From an uncultured Burkholderiales bacterium (GTDB lineage Bacteria > Pseudomonadota > Gammaproteobacteria > Burkholderiales > Burkholderiaceae_C), in assembly GCA_903844825.1 (NCBI GenBank), contig CAIMVC010000214.1:1-42415 (forward strand): a DNA stretch of 42,415 nt, written 5' to 3'. The stretch's first letter is position 1; the number at the start of each line of letters is the position of its first letter. Below the pieces are notes generated by a model, which was not told the origin of the DNA, did no database searches, and was given only the letters and a program-made list of their open reading frames with translations. A program made the position numbers and the translations under genes. This document shows, piece after piece, positions 16,840-25,254 of the stretch.

Positions 16840-18986
16840 GTACAGACTCGTTGAGCGCGCCGGTGATGCCTGTCAGCCTCAAGGCCAATACGCTGCTGTC
16901 ACAGTGGTTGAGCGTGAATGCCGATGGCACCGTCACGGTGCGCAGCGGCAAGGTCGAACTTGGGCAGGGTATTCGCACGGCTCTGGCGCAGATCGTCGCG
17001 CAAGAACTCGATGTGGCCGTGCACCGCGTGCGCATGGTGTCCACGCGCACGGGCAGCAGTCCCAACGAAGGCGTGACGGCCGGCAGCCTGTCGGTGCATG
17101 ACTCCGGCGCGGCCTTGCGTCAGGTCTGCGCCCAGGCGCGCGCCATTTATCTGGCGGCGGCTGCGCAGACCTTGGGCTTGAGCGACGCAGAGGCGGCGCT
17201 GCTGGAGGTGCATGACGGCCAGATTGGCTTGCCCCGTGCACTCCCGAGCCAGACCACCAGTTACTGGGCCTTGGCCGATGACTCGCGGCTGGCGTGCGCG
17301 GCCAGCGGTCGTGCAACGGTCAAGCCGGTGACCGCCGGACAAAGTTGTGCGCGAATGGATTTGCCCGACAAGGTGCTCGGGCAGCCGGTCTACATTCATG
17401 ATTTGCAGTTGCCCGCCATGCTGTATGGCCGTGTGGTCCAGCAGCCCTCGCCGGCGGCGCAGCTCGAGTCGGTTGACCTGGCGGCTGCCCGCAGCTGGCC
17501 CGGCGTGGTGAGTGTGCTGCGTGATGGCAGTTTTCTGGGTCTGGTGGCGGAGTCTGCGTATGCGGCCGACACAGCCGTCAAGCGCCTGGCCGCGTCCGCA
17601 CGCTGGCAGGAGCCCGCCAGCCTTCCCGACATGCAGCAGATGCCGCACTTCTTGCGCACCCAGCCGGTGGAGAGCACGGTGGTGCTCGACAAGCGGCCGT
17701 CCACGCCATCGCCTGCCGTGGCCCGGCGCCATGGCGCGGCCTATTCACGGCCCTTTTTGGCACATGCCTCGATTGCGCCTTCTTGCGCAGTGGCCCGTTA
17801 CGACGCGCAAACGCTGGCGGTCTGGACGCACAGCCAGGGCGTCTACAACCTGCGCGCCGACCTGGCGCTGGTGCTGGGTCTTCCGGCAGAAGCGATACAG
17901 GTGCAGCATGTGGACGGCGCTGGTTGCTACGGCCACAACGGCGCCGACGATGTGGCCTGCGATGCGGCTCTTTTGGCGCGCGCCGTCCCCGGTCGGCCGG
18001 TGCAGGTCCAGTGGTCACGTGAAGACGAGCTGGGCTGCGCGCCTTTTGGCGCGGCCATGTCGGTGCAACTGCAGGCTGAACTTGACGCGCAGGGCCGCAT
18101 CTGCAGCTGGCAGCACGAGGTCTGGTCGACGGGCCACAGCATGCGGCCCGGCCGCAGCAGCACGCCGGTGCTGCGGGCTGCTGCCTTGCTGGAAAAGCCT
18201 TTTGACAAGCTGATCGCCATCAACATGCCGATGGCGGTGGGCGGCGGTGCCGAACGCAACGCGGTGCCGATCTACGACTTTGCGCAAACCCGCGCCGTCA
18301 GCCATCGCGCGCTGGTGATGCCGATCCGCAGCTCGTCGCTGCGCTCGCTCGGGGCGCACTGCAATGTGTTTGCCGCCGAGTCCTTCATGGACGAGCTGGC
18401 GCTGCTGACAGGCTGCGACCCGCTCGAATTTCGCCTGCGTCACTTGAGCGACGCGCGGGCGCGTGCCGTGCTTCAAACTGCTGCCCGGATGGCCGCATGG
18501 TCAACCCGTGAGAGCGCAGAAGGCCGCGGCCTGGGGCTGGCTGTGACGCAGTACAAAAACACGGGCGCTTACTGCGCCGTGGTCGCCCGCATTGACGCCG
18601 GGCATCGTTTGCGGGTTGACAAACTCTGGATCGCTGTCGACGTGGGCCGCGTGGTGAACCCGGACGGCGTGATCAATCAGATCGAGGGGGGTGCCATCCA
18701 GACCGTCAGCTGGGTGCTCAAGGAGCAGGTGCAGTTCGACCGCACCCGGATACTGAGCAACACCTGGGACGGCTACCCGATTCTTAAATTCTCGGAGGTG
18801 CCGCAAGTCGAGGTCGAACTGATCGACCGGCCCGAGCAGAAGTCGGTGGGTGCCGGCGAGGCCACGCACGGCCCGGTCTCCGCCGCGATTGCCAATGCGG
18901 TGGCCGACGCGCTGGGCGTGCGCATGCGTGACATGCCCATCCATGCGGACAGCATTGCGCGTACCGCCCTGGCCGATCCGGCCTGA
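16836..18986 (+). CDS. Molybdopterin-binding subunit of a molybdenum hydroxylase (IorB/NicB-like)
   Basis: This 716-residue catalytic subunit belongs to the xanthine dehydrogenase family. Recognisable parts are GKVELGQGIRTALAQI near the N-terminus, the cofactor-binding GGGAERNAVP, RSLGAHCNVFAAESFMDE, and a C-terminal GAGEATHGPVSAAIANA with the probable catalytic glutamate. The pattern GKVELGQG and the absence of a flavin subunit gene resemble isoquinoline 1-oxidoreductase and nicotinate dehydrogenase. These hydroxylate a ring carbon next to nitrogen using water, or oxidise aldehydes. It has no Tat signal and should be cytoplasmic. It overlaps the [2Fe-2S] gene by 4 bases. The electron acceptor is not encoded next to it. 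Confidence 0.88.
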   Translation: MSTDSLSAPVMPVSLKANTLLSQWLSVNADGTVTVRSGKVELGQGIRTALAQIVAQELDVAVHRVRMVSTRTGSSPNEGVTAGSLSVHDSGAALRQVCAQARAIYLAAAAQTLGLSDAEAALLEVHDGQIGLPRALPSQTTSYWALADDSRLACAASGRATVKPVTAGQSCARMDLPDKVLGQPVYIHDLQLPAMLYGRVVQQPSPAAQLESVDLAAARSWPGVVSVLRDGSFLGLVAESAYAADTAVKRLAASARWQEPASLPDMQQMPHFLRTQPVESTVVLDKRPSTPSPAVARRHGAAYSRPFLAHASIAPSCAVARYDAQTLAVWTHSQGVYNLRADLALVLGLPAEAIQVQHVDGAGCYGHNGADDVACDAALLARAVPGRPVQVQWSREDELGCAPFGAAMSVQLQAELDAQGRICSWQHEVWSTGHSMRPGRSSTPVLRAAALLEKPFDKLIAINMPMAVGGGAERNAVPIYDFAQTRAVSHRALVMPIRSSSLRSLGAHCNVFAAESFMDELALLTGCDPLEFRLRHLSDARARAVLQTAARMAAWSTRESAEGRGLGLAVTQYKNTGAYCAVVARIDAGHRLRVDKLWIAVDVGRVVNPDGVINQIEGGAIQTVSWVLKEQVQFDRTRILSNTWDGYPILKFSEVPQVEVELIDRPEQKSVGAGEATHGPVSAAIANAVADALGVRMRDMPIHADSIARTALADPA

Positions 18987-19058
18987 GTGCCTTTGCTGAG
19001 CGCCTTTGCCAGTGGCCATGACCTTGAAGACGACTTTCAGACCTACCCGGAGTTCGTG

Positions 19059-20030
19059 ATGCCGAATGCACCTCACCTCGACCCAAAGGCTCACGCCAGC
19101 ACTGACGCGAACCGGCCCGCGCGCACTTTGCTGCGCGTGAACGTGTTCAATACCTCGAGCAACTTGCCATTGCTGGCCGCAATCGAGGCCGGCTACTTCG
19201 ATGAGCGCGGGCTGCATATCGAGGTGCACAACACGCTGAACTCCGACGAACAGCGGGCCGGCTTGGCGGCGGGTCGCTTTGAGATTGCGCACGCCGCTGT
19301 CGACAACGCCGTGGCCCTGGTCGAGGCCGGGCACGATGCCGTGATTGTGTGTGGCGGTGACGCCGGCATGAATGACTTCATGGTGCGCGCTGAAATCAAT
19401 CGCCTGGACGACTTGCGCGGCAAGTTGTTGGCCGTGGATGCGCCCAACACAGCGTATGCGCTGGCGGCCAAAAAGATTCTTAAAAATCACGGTCTGCTGG
19501 AAGGCCGTGATTACGCGGTCAAGCTGGCGGGGGGGACGGGTCCGCGCGCAGCGGCGATGGTGGCCGACCCTGAGCTTGCCGCCGGCATGATCAATCCGCC
19601 ATTTTCCTTTCTGCTTCGTCAGCAGGGTCTTAAAAGCCTGGGCAGCCAGTTCGATTTATTGGGCCCCTACCAGGCCACGGGCGCCTTTGTGATGCGCAAC
19701 TGGGCTGGCGCCAATGCCGAGTCACTGGCTCACTACCTGGCCGCCTATGTGCGGGGCCAGCGCGATGTCATGAACCCGGCCCGGCGTAGCGACATGCTGG
19801 CGCTGCTGGCGCGCAGCTTCAAGCTCAGTGACGCGGTGGCCGAGGGCACTTACGCGGCGCTGGTGCAGCCGGGCTCGGGTCTGGCGCCCGATGCCGCGTT
19901 CAGCCTGCCAGGCTTTGCCACGGTGCTGGCCATACGCGCCGAGATGGAGGGCATGTGGGGTGGCCAGGCGCCAGCGCCCGACAAGTACCTTGACCTGTCT
20001 TTTTACGCGCGTGCTCTCGGCACCGATTGA
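19059..20030 (+). CDS. NMT1/THI5-like (SsuA-type) binding protein without signal peptide
   Basis: This 323-residue protein resembles the NMT1/THI5/SsuA periplasmic-binding-protein fold. Signs are FNTSSNLPLLAAIEAGYFDERGL at the N-terminus, split here by the usual ligand-binding turn, and later DLRGKLLAVDAPNTAYA. The ATG at 19059 has GGAG 6 bases upstream. A GTG at 18987, directly after the previous stop, would give 24 extra residues. Neither start gives a signal peptide. No ABC permease of this type is nearby. It may therefore be a cytoplasmic enzyme or ligand-binding protein rather than a transporter component. It lies between the Mo-hydroxylase and AhpD-like genes in one unit. Confidence 0.75.
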   Translation: MPNAPHLDPKAHASTDANRPARTLLRVNVFNTSSNLPLLAAIEAGYFDERGLHIEVHNTLNSDEQRAGLAAGRFEIAHAAVDNAVALVEAGHDAVIVCGGDAGMNDFMVRAEINRLDDLRGKLLAVDAPNTAYALAAKKILKNHGLLEGRDYAVKLAGGTGPRAAAMVADPELAAGMINPPFSFLLRQQGLKSLGSQFDLLGPYQATGAFVMRNWAGANAESLAHYLAAYVRGQRDVMNPARRSDMLALLARSFKLSDAVAEGTYAALVQPGSGLAPDAAFSLPGFATVLAIRAEMEGMWGGQAPAPDKYLDLSFYARALGTD

Positions 20031-20051
20031 TTCTTTTTGTACTGCCCTGCC

Positions 20052-20654
20052 ATGACCTCAGATTCTCTTCAGCGCCTTCCCTATATTGACGCCTCGGCGA
20101 TCACCGACCCGGCCATGCAGGCTGAGTTCGCGCGGGCCGCCCGGGAGGGTGCTCCGCGCCCTGAAAGCCACGCTATTCGCGCCCACGTACCAGCGGTTTT
20201 CTGGTCGTTTGCCAACGCCTGGAACGACACCTTTGTGCAAGGCGTGTGCGAGCATGCGATCAAGGAACTTTGCCGGCTGTATGTGTCGCAGGCCGTCAAT
20301 TGCAATTACTGCGGCAACCAGCGCTCGCTCAAGGCGCAGGCCCAGGGGCTGGTGGAGGACGACGTGATTGCCTTGCTCGACTTTGACAAGGCCGAGCGCT
20401 TCACGCCGCGGCAAAAAGCGGCTCTGCGGCTGGCCGAGGCCATCACTTGGGGTCTGGAATCGAGCGATGAATTGTGGGCCGGCCTGAACGCCCACTTTGA
20501 GACGCCGGAAATTGTCGAGTTGGGATTTTTCATCGGCTTGACCATGGGCCAGCAACGCTGGAACCGCCTGATCAACATGGGTCATGGTCAGTTCATGGGT
20601 GGCGGCACCGGTGGCTTGGCGCCGGCGGCCACGCAGACCGACCAGGCTGCCTGA
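20052..20654 (+). CDS. Carboxymuconolactone decarboxylase/AhpD-like protein
   Basis: This 200-residue protein belongs to the CMD/AhpD helical superfamily. The cysteine pair NCNYCGNQ (C84, C87) corresponds to the CxxC of AhpD-type proteins. The histidine that follows this motif in AhpD is not present. The first part (about 1-75) contains HVPAVFWSFANAWN, and the later part ETPEIVELGFFIGLTMGQQRWN is typical of the family. Members are peroxidases, decarboxylases or of unknown role. It ends one base into the next dehydrogenase gene. A redox or decarboxylating role in the pathway is possible; the sequence does not decide. Confidence 0.8.
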   Translation: MTSDSLQRLPYIDASAITDPAMQAEFARAAREGAPRPESHAIRAHVPAVFWSFANAWNDTFVQGVCEHAIKELCRLYVSQAVNCNYCGNQRSLKAQAQGLVEDDVIALLDFDKAERFTPRQKAALRLAEAITWGLESSDELWAGLNAHFETPEIVELGFFIGLTMGQQRWNRLINMGHGQFMGGGTGGLAPAATQTDQAA

Positions 20655-21541
20655 TGAGCAGCATTCATTTCATCGGCGTCGGCAAGATGGGCTTGCCCAT
20701 GGCCCTGCATTTTTTGCGCGCGGGGCACAACGTGAGCGTCAGCGATACCGGTGCCGAAAGTCTGGCGCTGGCCCGCTCGCAAGGTCTGGCTGCTGCCGAG
20801 GCGACCGGCGCTGTCGCGCAGGCCGAGTTTGTGTTTTCGTCCTTGCCGGCCGATGATGCGCTGTGCGCTGTTGCCGCAGTGGTTGCAGCCAGTGCCCGCC
20901 CGGGCACTGTTTATGTAGACACGAGCACGGTGTCGCTGGCGGCGTCGGCCCAGGCTGCAGCGGTTTGCGAGGCTGCCGGCGTTTTATACCTGCGCACCAC
21001 GGTCTCCGGCAACAACCTGATGGCGCAGGCGGCGCAACTCACGGTCATGGCATCAGGGCCGCGCGCCGCCTATGACGCGGCCTTGCCCTTGCTCAGCCTG
21101 TGGGGACCGAACCGCTTCTACCTAGGCGACGCCGAACAGGCGCGGCTCATGAAGCTGGTCGTCAATTTGCTGATAGCGCAGACCAGCGCCATGCTGGCAG
21201 AAGGGCTGGCGCTGGGCCGCAAGGGCGGTCTGGACTGGCAGGACATGTGGCAGGTACTAGGCGCTAGCGCCGTGGGCTCGCCGATACTCAAGGCCAAATC
21301 GGTGCAACTGAGTCAGCGTGATTTCACGCCGACCTTCACGGTGCTGCAAATGCTCAAGGATCTGGACCTGATCCTGACGGCGGGTCAGGCTGTGCATGTG
21401 CCGCTGCCTCAGACAGCCATGACGCAGCAACTCCTGCAGGCTGCCGTCGCCCAGGGTGATGCGCTCGACGATTACGCGGCCATCATCAAAGCGGTCGAAC
21501 GCAGTGCCGGCCTGCCCACCCAACTGGAGCCCACGCCATGA
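20654..21541 (+). CDS. Second NAD(P)-dependent beta-hydroxyacid dehydrogenase
   Basis: This 295-residue protein is of the 3-hydroxyisobutyrate dehydrogenase family. It has the Rossmann motif GVGKMG near residues 8-13, the motif TVSGN in the middle, and the probable catalytic lysine K167 in RLMKLVVN. It differs clearly from the paralogue at 12896 (GVGKMGLPMA versus GLGRMGEAMA), so this is not a recent duplication. It overlaps the AhpD-like gene by 1 base and maleylacetate reductase by 4 bases, which places it in the same transcript. It probably reduces or oxidises an intermediate before maleylacetate; the substrate is unknown. Confidence 0.85.
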   Translation: MSSIHFIGVGKMGLPMALHFLRAGHNVSVSDTGAESLALARSQGLAAAEATGAVAQAEFVFSSLPADDALCAVAAVVAASARPGTVYVDTSTVSLAASAQAAAVCEAAGVLYLRTTVSGNNLMAQAAQLTVMASGPRAAYDAALPLLSLWGPNRFYLGDAEQARLMKLVVNLLIAQTSAMLAEGLALGRKGGLDWQDMWQVLGASAVGSPILKAKSVQLSQRDFTPTFTVLQMLKDLDLILTAGQAVHVPLPQTAMTQQLLQAAVAQGDALDDYAAIIKAVERSAGLPTQLEPTP

Positions 21542-22596
21542 ACTCATTTATCTACAACGCCTATGCCGCCCGGGTGGTTTTTGGCGCAGGCAGCATCCAA
21601 CACCTCGAGCGGGAAATTGACGCCCTGGGCTACCGCCGCGCCCTGGTGCTGTCAACGCCGGAGCAAAGGGCATCGGCCGAAATGGTGGCTGATTTACTGG
21701 GCGCCCGCGCCGCAGGTGTTTTTGACCGCGCCGTCATGCATGTGCCGATCGAGACGGCCCGCGAGGCCCGGGTGCTGGCCAACGCGCTTGGCGCCGACTG
21801 TGCCGTGGCCATTGGCGGCGGCTCCACAACCGGCCTGGGCAAGGCCATTGCACTGGATTCCGGCCTGCCCATCATCGCCATTCCCACCACCTACGCGGGC
21901 TCGGAGATGACGCCGGTTTTTGGCATCACCGAAGGCGGCATGAAGAAAACCGGCAAAGATGCCCGCGTGGTGCCGCGCTGCGTGATCTATGACCCCGAGC
22001 TGACGCTGAGCCTGCCCGTGGCCATGAGCGTGACCAGCGGCATCAACGCCATCGCTCATTCGGCTGAAGGGCTGTACGCCCCCGACTGCAACCCGGTGAT
22101 CGACTTCATGGCCCGCGAAGGCATTGCCGCCCTGGGCCGTGCCTTGCCCATGATCAAGCATTCACCGCAGGATCTGGCGGCGCGAACCGACGCTTTTTAC
22201 GGGGCCTGGTTATGCGGCATCGTCATGGGCAGCGTCGGCATGGCGCTGCACCATAAGCTGTGCCACACGCTGGGTGGCACTTTCAATTTGCCGCATGCGG
22301 AGTGCCACACCGTCATGCTGCCGCATGCCCTGGCCTATAACGCCAAGGCCGCGCCGGATGCCATGGGCAAGATCGCAGCGGCCCTGGGCGGCGCGAGTGC
22401 GCCAGCTACGGTGTTTGATCTGGCTCGAGATAACGGCGCTGCAGTGGCGCTCAGGGACATCGGCATGCGCGAGCAAGACCTCGACAAGGCCTGCGACATC
22501 GCGGTGCAAAACCAGTACCCCAACCCCCGGGCGCTCGATCGCCTGGCGCTGCGGCAACTGCTGCAGGATGCCTTCGAGGGCAAGCGCCCAGCGTGA
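21538..22596 (+). CDS. Maleylacetate reductase
   Basis: This is a 352-residue iron-alcohol-dehydrogenase-like enzyme. Its N-terminus (ARVVFGAGSIQHL), nucleotide loop GGGSTTGLGKAIAL, PTTYAGSEMTPVFG and the HHKLCHTLGGTFNLPHAE region are characteristic of maleylacetate reductases (EC 1.3.1.32). It reduces maleylacetate, the isomeric product of hydroxyquinol ring cleavage, to 3-oxoadipate with NADH or NADPH. Length is normal. It overlaps the upstream dehydrogenase gene as ATGA and is the last gene of its unit. The LysR gene converges on it after 39 bases. It links the intradiol dioxygenases (23742 and 27791) to pcaIJF. Confidence 0.93.
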   Translation: MNSFIYNAYAARVVFGAGSIQHLEREIDALGYRRALVLSTPEQRASAEMVADLLGARAAGVFDRAVMHVPIETAREARVLANALGADCAVAIGGGSTTGLGKAIALDSGLPIIAIPTTYAGSEMTPVFGITEGGMKKTGKDARVVPRCVIYDPELTLSLPVAMSVTSGINAIAHSAEGLYAPDCNPVIDFMAREGIAALGRALPMIKHSPQDLAARTDAFYGAWLCGIVMGSVGMALHHKLCHTLGGTFNLPHAECHTVMLPHALAYNAKAAPDAMGKIAAALGGASAPATVFDLARDNGAAVALRDIGMREQDLDKACDIAVQNQYPNPRALDRLALRQLLQDAFEGKRPA

Positions 22597-22635
22597 CCTG
22601 ACGTCGAGTGATGTGGCGGGGTCGGCGGGCCGTGC

Positions 22636-23574
22636 TCAAAGCGCGTCAATCTGCCCGAAGCGGCTGCACCATTTGCGTTCGTAATCCATCTTGTCAAAGT
22701 ACTCGACCATGAAGTCGATGAAGGTGCGAACCTTGGCGGACAGGTGTTTGCGGCTGGGATAGGCCAGGTTGATCGTGAGGTGCGGCAAATCCCAGTCGTC
22801 GAGCACCGGCACCAGGCGGCCGGCGACGATGTCCTCGTAAAGAATATAGGTCGGCTGCACCAGAATGCCCATGCCGTCCAGTGCGGCGGCGCGCAGCAGC
22901 TGGCCGTCATTGGCCTCGAGCAGGCCCTTGACCGTGATCATGCTGACCTCGTCGTTTTTCTTAAAGCGCAATTCATTCGGGTTGTTGGCGAAGGTGTAGA
23001 TCAGCATGTTGTGCCGATGCAGATCGTCCAGCGTCTTGGGCACGCCATGCTGGGCCAGGTAGCGCGGCGAGGCGGCCAGCAGGCGACGAGTTTCTGCCAC
23101 CCGGCGGATGGTGATGTTGGAGTCGGGTTCTGATTCGCGGGTGCGAATGGCCACGTCAATGTTGTTGTCGATGATGTCCAGGTAGCGGTTGGCTGCCTCC
23201 AGGTGCACCTGCACGTTCGGGTAGCGCTGGGTATATTCGCGCAGCAGCGGCGCCACATGGTGCATCGCAAACGACAGCGAGGCAGTGATGCGCAGCACAC
23301 CGGTAGGGTTCAGCGCGGTAGCGTTGACGGCCGACTCGGCATCTTTGAGGTCGGCCACGATGGTCTTGGCGCGGCCAAAAAATTCGCGGCCGGTATCGGT
23401 TAAGTACAGACGCCGCGTGTTGCGCTCGACCAGCCGGGCGCCCAGACGATCTTCCAGGGCCGACAGATGCCGGCTGGCTGCGGCATTCGACAGGTCCAGT
23501 GCTTCGGCGGCGCGGCTCAGGCTGCCGGTTTCGGCCACCTGCACAAACAACTCGATTTCTGTCCATCGGTCCAA
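22636..23574 (-). CDS. LysR-family transcriptional regulator
   Basis: This is a 312-residue LysR-type regulator. The N-terminal helix-turn-helix (SLSRAAEALDLSNAAASRHL, about residues 18-37) is followed by a linker and a substrate-binding domain of periplasmic-binding-protein fold. The start is a TTG at 23574, preceded by AGGGGG. A nearby ATG is out of frame, and DRWTEIELFV is the expected beginning of this subgroup. It is divergent from dioxygenase 1 with 167 bases between starts, so it is the likely activator of that unit. It converges on the maleylacetate reductase gene. The inducer is unknown. Confidence 0.9.
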   Translation of the reverse strand: MDRWTEIELFVQVAETGSLSRAAEALDLSNAAASRHLSALEDRLGARLVERNTRRLYLTDTGREFFGRAKTIVADLKDAESAVNATALNPTGVLRITASLSFAMHHVAPLLREYTQRYPNVQVHLEAANRYLDIIDNNIDVAIRTRESEPDSNITIRRVAETRRLLAASPRYLAQHGVPKTLDDLHRHNMLIYTFANNPNELRFKKNDEVSMITVKGLLEANDGQLLRAAALDGMGILVQPTYILYEDIVAGRLVPVLDDWDLPHLTINLAYPSRKHLSAKVRTFIDFMVEYFDKMDYERKWCSRFGQIDAL

Positions 23575-23613
23575 ACCAGATTACCCCCTTGTTCTCATTT
23601 TTTGCGCCGTGTC

Positions 23614-23627
23614 GGTCCGTACGGACC
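23614..23627. promoter_or_regulatory. Perfect 14-bp palindrome in the lysR-dioxygenase intergenic region
   Basis: GGTCCGTACGGACC is fully self-complementary. It lies 40 bases upstream of the LysR start codon and 52 bases before the candidate promoter of dioxygenase 1. It is a candidate binding site. A classical LysR box would be an interrupted T-N11-A, so another regulator is also possible. Confidence 0.45.
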
Positions 23628-23679
23628 TGGGCATAGGCTTTGTTCCGCGCCGTGAAAAAGTCATTTGCAGCATCCGACT

Positions 23680-23707
23680 TTGTTAAATTGTGCCTGCGCC
23701 CTATAGT
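23680..23707 (+). promoter_or_regulatory. Candidate promoter of the dioxygenase 1 unit
   Basis: TTGTTA (23680-23685) and TATAGT (23702-23707) are spaced 16 bases apart, near the sigma-70 consensus. Transcription would start about 28 bases before the GTG at 23742. The position downstream of the palindrome at 23614-23627 would suit activation by the divergent LysR protein. Confidence 0.4.
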
Positions 23708-23741
23708 CGCACGCAAGAGCAGAAACCCCGACGGACACCTT

Positions 23742-24584
23742 GTGCGCAACCTCAACCAGGACACCATCACCCAGGCGGTGCTCGCGCGCCTGGCCGAGAC
23801 GCCGGACGCCCGGGTCAAGGCGTTGATGACGAGTCTGGTGCAGCACCTGCATGCCTTCGCGCGTGAGACCCGTCTGACCGAGGCCGAATGGCTACGTGGC
23901 ATGGAGTTTCTGACGGCCACGGGTCAAAAGTGTAGCGACACGCGCCAGGAGTTCATTTTTTTGAGCGATGTCCTGGGCTTGTCCATGTTGACGGTGGCCA
24001 TGAACAACGACAAGCCGCAAGGCTGTACTGAAGCGACGGTACTCGGACCTTTCCATGTAGCAGATGCCCGCCGCTACGCGCATGGCGCTGATCTGGCCAA
24101 CGGCGCCTTCGGCGAGCCTTGTGTGGTGCGTGGACGGGTGCTTGGCTTGGGCGGTGAGCCCATCGCCGGGGCCGAAATTGACGTCTGGCAGGCCGATGCC
24201 CAAGGTCGCTACGACGTGCAATACGACGCGCCTGAGCAGCCCCGGGCACGCGGCATTTTGCAATCGGGTGCTGATGGGTCCTTTGACTTTCGCACCATCG
24301 TCGCCGAGGCCTACCCGATTCCGACAGACGGTCCGGTTGGCGGACTGCTGGCGCTGACGCGGCGCCATCCGTGGCGGCCTGCACATCTGCACTTCAGGAT
24401 CGAGGCGGCTGGCTACGAGAGCCTGACCACCCATGTGTTCCGCGAGGGTGACCCCTACCTTGACTCCGACGCTGTGTTTGGCGTGCGCGAGTCACTGGTT
24501 GCCGATTGGGTGCGGCAGCCCGATGGCGTCTACGCCCTGGACTTTGATTTCGTTCTCAACCCCACCACTTGCCGTCAACCATGA
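23742..24584 (+). CDS. Intradiol ring-cleavage dioxygenase 1, hydroxyquinol 1,2-dioxygenase type
   Basis: This is a 280-residue intradiol dioxygenase. The N-terminal helical dimerisation domain (ITQAVLARL onward) is followed by the catalytic beta-sandwich. The non-haem iron(III) ligands are recognisable: Y157 in GRYDVQ, Y191 in AYPIPTDGP, and H215 and H217 in RPAHLHF. The opening RNLNQDTITQ matches hydroxyquinol 1,2-dioxygenases and supports the GTG at 23742. The longer frame upstream overlaps the promoter. The enzyme would cleave hydroxyquinol to maleylacetate. It is divergent from LysR and overlaps the YciI gene by 4 bases. Catechol as a substrate is less likely, since maleylacetate reductase is present and muconate cycloisomerase is not. 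Confidence 0.9.
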   Translation: MRNLNQDTITQAVLARLAETPDARVKALMTSLVQHLHAFARETRLTEAEWLRGMEFLTATGQKCSDTRQEFIFLSDVLGLSMLTVAMNNDKPQGCTEATVLGPFHVADARRYAHGADLANGAFGEPCVVRGRVLGLGGEPIAGAEIDVWQADAQGRYDVQYDAPEQPRARGILQSGADGSFDFRTIVAEAYPIPTDGPVGGLLALTRRHPWRPAHLHFRIEAAGYESLTTHVFREGDPYLDSDAVFGVRESLVADWVRQPDGVYALDFDFVLNPTTCRQP

Positions 24585-24886
24585 TCTATATCCTCCATTT
24601 GCTCGACAAGCCCCAAGCCGGCGATATGCGTCAACGCATTCGACCCGAACACAAGGCCTACATTGCCGGCGCGGCCGCGCGCATCGCTTTTGCGGGCCCT
24701 CTGGTCGCCGACGATGGTCAGACCATGGTCGGTAGCCTGCTGGCGATTGAATTTGAGTCCCGCGAGGCGGCGCAGGCCTGGCTGGCCGGCGAGCCCTTTT
24801 ACCGGGCGGGCCTGTATGCCAGTGCCACTGTCCATGCCTTCGTCAACCTGTGGCCCCAAAAGGTCGGATTCGCCCCAGCGGCTTGA
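24581..24886 (+). CDS. YciI family protein
   Basis: This 101-residue protein has the ferredoxin-like fold of YciI proteins. Signs are IYILHLLDKPQAG at the N-terminus and RPEHKAYI with the conserved histidine, then WLAGEPFYRAGLY. The fold is shared with muconolactone isomerase, although the sequence is a YciI one. It starts in a 4-base overlap with the dioxygenase stop, so the two are translationally coupled. A role in handling the ring-cleavage product is plausible from this coupling but not established. Confidence 0.8.
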   Translation: MIYILHLLDKPQAGDMRQRIRPEHKAYIAGAAARIAFAGPLVADDGQTMVGSLLAIEFESREAAQAWLAGEPFYRAGLYASATVHAFVNLWPQKVGFAPAA

Positions 24887-24900
24887 GACGGGAGCGCGGC

Positions 24901-25215
24901 TTGATCAAGCACATCGTCATGTGGAACGTTCGCGGCGACAGCGTCGCCGAGAAGGCCCAGGCCATTGACAGGCTCAAGCGCAGCTTCGACTCCTTGCGCG
25001 GGTGTATTCCCGGTTTGCTGCACCTCGAAATTGGCGTGGATACCAGCGCGGTGGAGTACGCCTGCGACGTGGTGCTGTATTCGGAATTTGAATCGCAGGC
25101 GGCGCTCGAAGCGTATGCCGTGCACCCCGAACACTTGCGCGTCAAGCAGGAGTTGCTTGATTTGCGCATCGCCCGCCATCAGGTCGATTACGAGTCGCCC
25201 GCGGGTCGGGCTTGA
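24901..25215 (+). CDS. Dabb (stress-responsive A/B barrel) domain protein
   Basis: This 104-residue protein opens with IKHIVMWNVRG, the standard start of Dabb-domain proteins, which are small dimeric alpha/beta barrels. The TTG at 24901 is chosen because it gives that start and has GGGAG about 7 bases upstream. There is no signal peptide. It lies 14 bases after YciI in the dioxygenase 1 unit. Some fold relatives act on reactive polyketide or aromatic intermediates. No catalytic function can be assigned here. Confidence 0.8.
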   Translation: MIKHIVMWNVRGDSVAEKAQAIDRLKRSFDSLRGCIPGLLHLEIGVDTSAVEYACDVVLYSEFESQAALEAYAVHPEHLRVKQELLDLRIARHQVDYESPAGRA

Positions 25216-25254
25216 TGCCACAGGTCTTACGGCACAGAACTTTGGAAAAATCAA

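Noticed and set aside
23742-24584. Catechol 1,2-dioxygenase
   Set aside because: The N-terminus and the presence of maleylacetate reductase, without muconate-processing genes, favour hydroxyquinol.
24581-24886. Muconolactone isomerase (CatC)
   Set aside because: The fold and length are similar and the gene follows an intradiol dioxygenase, but the sequence is of YciI type and there is no muconate cycloisomerase gene.
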